Origin: Chrysomallon squamiferum
Lineage: Eukaryota; Mollusca; Gastropoda; Neomphalida; Peltospiridae
DNA length: 64,000 nt
Reading direction: 5' to 3'
Assembly: GCA_012295275.1 (NCBI GenBank)
Contig: CM022673.1
Span: 18,383,810-18,447,809 of the forward strand
In this document: positions 61,041 through 64,000 of the stretch, in pieces
Layout of the letters: every line of letters starts with the position of its first letter
Numbering within the stretch: the stretch's first letter is position 1
Notes under the pieces: model-generated
Told to the model about the DNA's origin: nothing
What the model saw: only the letters and a program-made list of their open reading frames with translations
Databases searched by the model: none
Position numbers and translations under genes: made by a program

Positions 61041-63789
61041 GAAGAAGAAGAATAAGAATAATTTAATAAAAATATAGTTATATTTTGTACATGAAGTGTG
61101 ATGAAGTTATTTGTAGTTTAGTTAATCAGTGTTCTAAATTACACAAGTACCAGCTTGTGTCTGGTGAACTAAAAATAGATCATCAAATCACATTCTACAC
61201 ATACAATATTACACACAAATATAAATATCAGCACAAACACTGAACATTCTTCACAAACCAGAGATGTGCACTAACAGTTATTAATTAAAAAACAGTGGAA
61301 ATAGACACAAAACAAAGAATGTTACATAGTTCATCACATGGACATGCAAAACTAATATATATGTTCAATATAAAAACACAAATCAAATATACAAGTCAAA
61401 AATAAATAAAAATTAATTGCAAAACAAATTGAGCCATTGTCATTACAGGTGGGTATATCCGTGTGTAGATGTGTATATATGTGTGTTAATGTTAAGGACA
61501 TTTAAGTGTGTTTTATTTATTAATTTTTTTTTTTAATCCTTTCAAACATTACAGCTGTCAGATAAAAACAAACGGCATTTTGTCATCATCAAAATAAAAG
61601 AAACATAGAAGACTCAAAATTCAGAGATTGCACATCTCAACAAATTTAATAAAATTTTCTATCAGTTGATTAAAATGTGAGTGTAGATTAACTTTAATTA
61701 ACTAGAGTAAGCTAAACGGACCTTTCCATCACCAGCATAATGAAATCCTGCATCCGTAGAGAAAACAAGCATTCTTCTCGACTGATTGCGCCAGCCTATA
61801 TCTGACTGAAAACAAGTCACACACATCAAAACATGGAGTTTAAAAAAAAAAAAAGACTTTGTGAAACTGTTTCTGTCATGTCAGTAATGCACAAACAACT
61901 CTGTACACACTCAGTTTAGTTGTTCTCTTTTCATTTGGTTTTATTACAAAGCTAAACTATAAAAAAAGGTTATTCATATTTAAAAGAAAATTAAAGAATG
62001 CATTACTGTCATACACACAAGAACAGTTTCACTAAATAAAATGGTAAATCATTCAATGCAAAAGCAGGTAATGAGAAGCAAAGAGTTAACAAGGAATAAA
62101 TAACAACACTCTAGAGTTATTTTTCACATGACATGGCTTTCACAAACCTTTCCATCCCCTGCATAATGAAAACCAGCATCCGTTGAAAATACCAACATTC
62201 TGCGAGACACATTTCGCCAGCCTATTGTCTCCTTGACAACAAGAAAACAGTTACAGCAATATTCAAATTTACATACTTGATGTCAGTAATAACAACACAT
62301 CTTGATCACGGAAGATAAATATTAAAACTGTGCAGCATCATTAATTCAGAATTAAGGTATATTCATTTTTTTAATTTTAAATATTTAAATTTCAAAAACA
62401 AAAAGAAAAAAGATCAAATAAATGTAAGTAGTAATGTGAATATCTTACATCACAAACAATTGCCTGCATAATGGCATCAAAACCACCCTCCGGGGCATCC
62501 AGATTTCCTGATACATTGGCAGCCAGCACCTTTTTCTGTTAAACATAAGTATAGTGAAATATAAATATTGACACTCTCTGTCAAAGAAAGCAATTCATAA
62601 GTCTCATAAATTTTATAAATTATATTTAAAATTTTGTTAACAATAGTTGGTTTTATTAAATATTCAATAACTGTAATTTAAAAAAAAAAAAAATTCAAGA
62701 TATGCATCCTAAAAATAATTCTAAAGTAAACTTTTTACTTTGATTAATGATTAAAATATTAAGAATTATGTCAATGAGTTTTGATCCTGTGTCTCAACTA
62801 CCAAACTAGCAAAAAAAATACCTTTAACAATTTCATTAAGATTAATCATGAACTGATCGCATCAGTAATTTAGTGAATAAAATACATATAACAGTTGTGC
62901 TATCTAAATTATAATAATTATAAAAATGTTCTTGACGGGTAAATCCTGATATTAAAACACACACTTACAGCAAAGAGAGAAGTGTCTAAATCCAGACTCA
63001 GCTGATTTTTAAAACTGTATGGAGCTTCACATGGTGCTCCAGTACTTGTACGACATGGAATACGCAGTCTGATGAAATAAAAATTAAGAAACAAAAACAT
63101 TATATATATACACACACACACACATTTCCAACAGCATGACTGCTAAAATAACAAAACCTTTTAAATTTAATAAATATATTCTTTCATGTTAAAATGATTT
63201 CAGAAAATTATTTATATATAAACACTTACTTTTGTTCCACAGTACTAACATATGGCATAACAACTTTGTCCACAAATGATCCAAATCCAAGACGGAAATT
63301 CTTTGTAATGGCAGACATACTTTCAGCTGAAAAATGTGACAACAAATATATCTTGTTTTAATTCTTTATCATTATTAATTACTAATTTGTGAGAAAAGCA
63401 ATATGTATTCTATCAAAGACATATATATAACTTGTGTCATTTCCATAAAATTCCTGTTTAATTTTTTTAACAAAGAAAACACCAAAAAACAAAAAAAAAC
63501 TATGCTAGTTAATTATACTACCTTTAAATAGTGAAGAATTAGACATTTAAAACATTTACGAAATTTAAAGTTAACATATTTAAATGTAAACCAAACAGTA
63601 ACTCTGAATTACTCAAGAGTTTTAAACAAAGAAATGTGTGCATAAAATAAAACCTACCAATGAGATTTCCCAGCTCCGCTAATTTGTCTTTGTCATCCTC
63701 CATAGAGTTGGAAAGATCCATCAAGTAGTACAGGTCTACAGGGTAATTCTCTGCCTGTCGAAACTTGATTGGTATTGTCACTGGTTTGT
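54506..63789 (-). CDS. ITGB: Integrin beta subunit, 3' part (beta-I domain to cytoplasmic tail), beta-1/beta-PS-like
   Basis: Coding exons (5' to 3'): 63658-63789, 63230-63326, 62969-63068, 62449-62535, then 62148-62231 and/or 61722-61805, 60673-60750, 59966-60151, 59577-59653, 59365-59416, 58771-58926, 58342-58484, 57965-58122, 57418-57527, 56943-57035, 56296-56422, 55600-55713, 54986-55152, 54506-54577. With one of the two alternative exons the frame is open for 676 residues. Visible: MIDAS loop DLSNSMEDD, a specificity-loop disulfide (CRTSTGAPC), [23 protein letters not shown], hybrid region, cysteine-rich EGF modules, beta-tail domain, TM helix ([20 protein letters not shown]), then [17 protein letters not shown] and NPTY. 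The protein pairs with an alpha subunit at the plasma membrane, binds matrix through the MIDAS metal, and recruits talin/kindlin through the NPxY motifs. The 5' exons (signal peptide, PSI) are beyond the right edge. Minus-strand AATAAA at 54321-54326. Confidence 0.95.
56440..56630. repeat. ~45-bp minisatellite in an integrin intron
   Basis: Four to five units of the form TTATAATAAAGTCTGTAAAA then ATAAAACTGTATTATATT, directly between the authentic exon and its degenerate partial copy. The arrangement suggests the unit grew by repeated unequal exchange that once took in the exon border. Confidence 0.75.
56631..56677 (-). pseudogene. Degenerate partial copy of an integrin beta exon (intronic pseudo-exon)
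   Basis: Matches the first part of the authentic exon at 56296-56422, including an acceptor-like TTTTACAG just 5' of it. Read on the - strand it gives [15 protein letters not shown] followed by a stop, against the real [18 protein letters not shown]. There is a small deletion in the CPGK region and no donor. Its inclusion would truncate the protein before the membrane helix. Confidence 0.7.
57797..57968. repeat. Tandem duplication of ~88 bp spanning an integrin 5' splice site
   Basis: 57797-57884 and 57885-57968 match unit for unit (ACATAATTAATATTTCTGTAAG, then GAAATGTTACA, then TTACATTTGAAATGCTTAC). The second unit contains the true donor of the exon at 57965-58122; the first carries a duplicate GTAAGC donor deeper in the intron. 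Confidence 0.75.
58930..59090. repeat. ~45-bp tandem repeat in an integrin intron
   Basis: About three units of ACAATATTTACATTACTTTC then ATTTCAAA directly upstream (in transcription order) of the acceptor for the exon starting at 58926. Confidence 0.7.
61722..61805 (-). CDS. Integrin beta alternative exon B (28 codons, beta-I domain)
   Basis: Second 84-bp phase-0 version, reading [20 protein letters not shown] then FHYAGDGK, with acceptor CAG| and donor AAG|GTCCGT. It differs from exon A at only three residues (E/S, T/D, V/Q) but at about 21 nucleotides, 13 of them silent. The intron between the two is 342 bp. Including both would insert 28 extra residues in the beta-I fold, so the two are expected to be mutually exclusive. 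Confidence 0.88.
62148..62231 (-). CDS. Integrin beta alternative exon A (28 codons, beta-I domain)
   Basis: Phase-0 exon of 84 bp reading [20 protein letters not shown] then FHYAGDGK, with acceptor AAG| and donor AAG|GTTTGT. It joins in frame to the upstream exon ending QAIVCD and to the downstream exon starting [10 protein letters not shown]. It carries the conserved Asp of STDAGFH near the metal cluster and an NVS sequon. It is the first of two tandem versions in transcription order. Confidence 0.9.
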
Positions 63790-64000
63790 CTGGTAAAAAT
63801 TATATTTTATTATTATTTAGTGGGTAGGTGAAAGATAGAAACAGAATAATAACTGATATGGAAAATGAGGAATTTCAATTCTTAAAGTCTCTGCAACAAA
63901 TATTAACAAATTTAATTCCTATAAAAATATATAAAGTAGCCACTATCAAATTAATCTTTTATATAAATATCATAGCAATAAACTTGTATTAAAGAGATAT

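Noticed and set aside
62148-62231. That the two 84-bp exons are an assembly duplication
   Set aside because: They differ at about 21 bases with mostly silent changes, and the flanking introns are unrelated, so both are genuine.

Overview
The window is animal genomic DNA: spliced genes with GT-AG introns, AT-rich introns packed with (GA)n, (TG)n and (AAT)n microsatellites, and no operons. The gene set (an integrin beta subunit, a secretin-family neuropeptide receptor, and a tandem family of Gfo/Idh/MocA oxidoreductases of the inositol-dehydrogenase type) fits a lophotrochozoan invertebrate, most likely a mollusc. That assignment is inference from gene types and repeat style; no species can be named from sequence alone.

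Layout. (1) 194-10759, + strand: the 3' half (seven coding exons, TM3 to C-terminus) of a class B1 peptide-hormone GPCR whose 5' part lies left of the window. The last intron is 6.8 kb. (2) 13486-47411, - strand: three complete paralogous oxidoreductase genes of seven coding exons each (copy 1 13486-22620, copy 2 37299-41072, copy 3 43164-47411). Exons 1-6 are exactly 230, 71, 109, 125, 233 and 163 bp in every copy, with the same phases; only the last exon varies. A decayed exon-1 relic lies at 35285-35487 in the 14.7 kb spacer between copies 1 and 2. (3) 54506-63789, - strand: the 3' part of an integrin beta gene from the MIDAS exon to the cytoplasmic NPxY motifs, continuing past the right edge. 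It carries two tandem near-identical 84-bp exons in the ligand-binding domain.

Strand relations: the GPCR and oxidoreductase copy 1 are convergent (2.7 kb apart). The integrin and the oxidoreductases point the same way, with 7.1 kb between the integrin stop codon and the copy 3 start. There is no sign that the three gene types act in one pathway; they appear to be ordinary chromosomal neighbours.

Most notable for a second look: the duplicated integrin exon pair (candidate mutually exclusive splicing in the ligand-binding head); a ~690-bp fold-back element inside copy 3; near-identity of the terminal exons of copies 2 and 3 against diverged neighbouring exons (gene conversion); a GC-AG intron in copy 3; and a degenerate partial exon duplicate inside the integrin. 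I saw no rRNA, tRNA, CRISPR array or viral gene.
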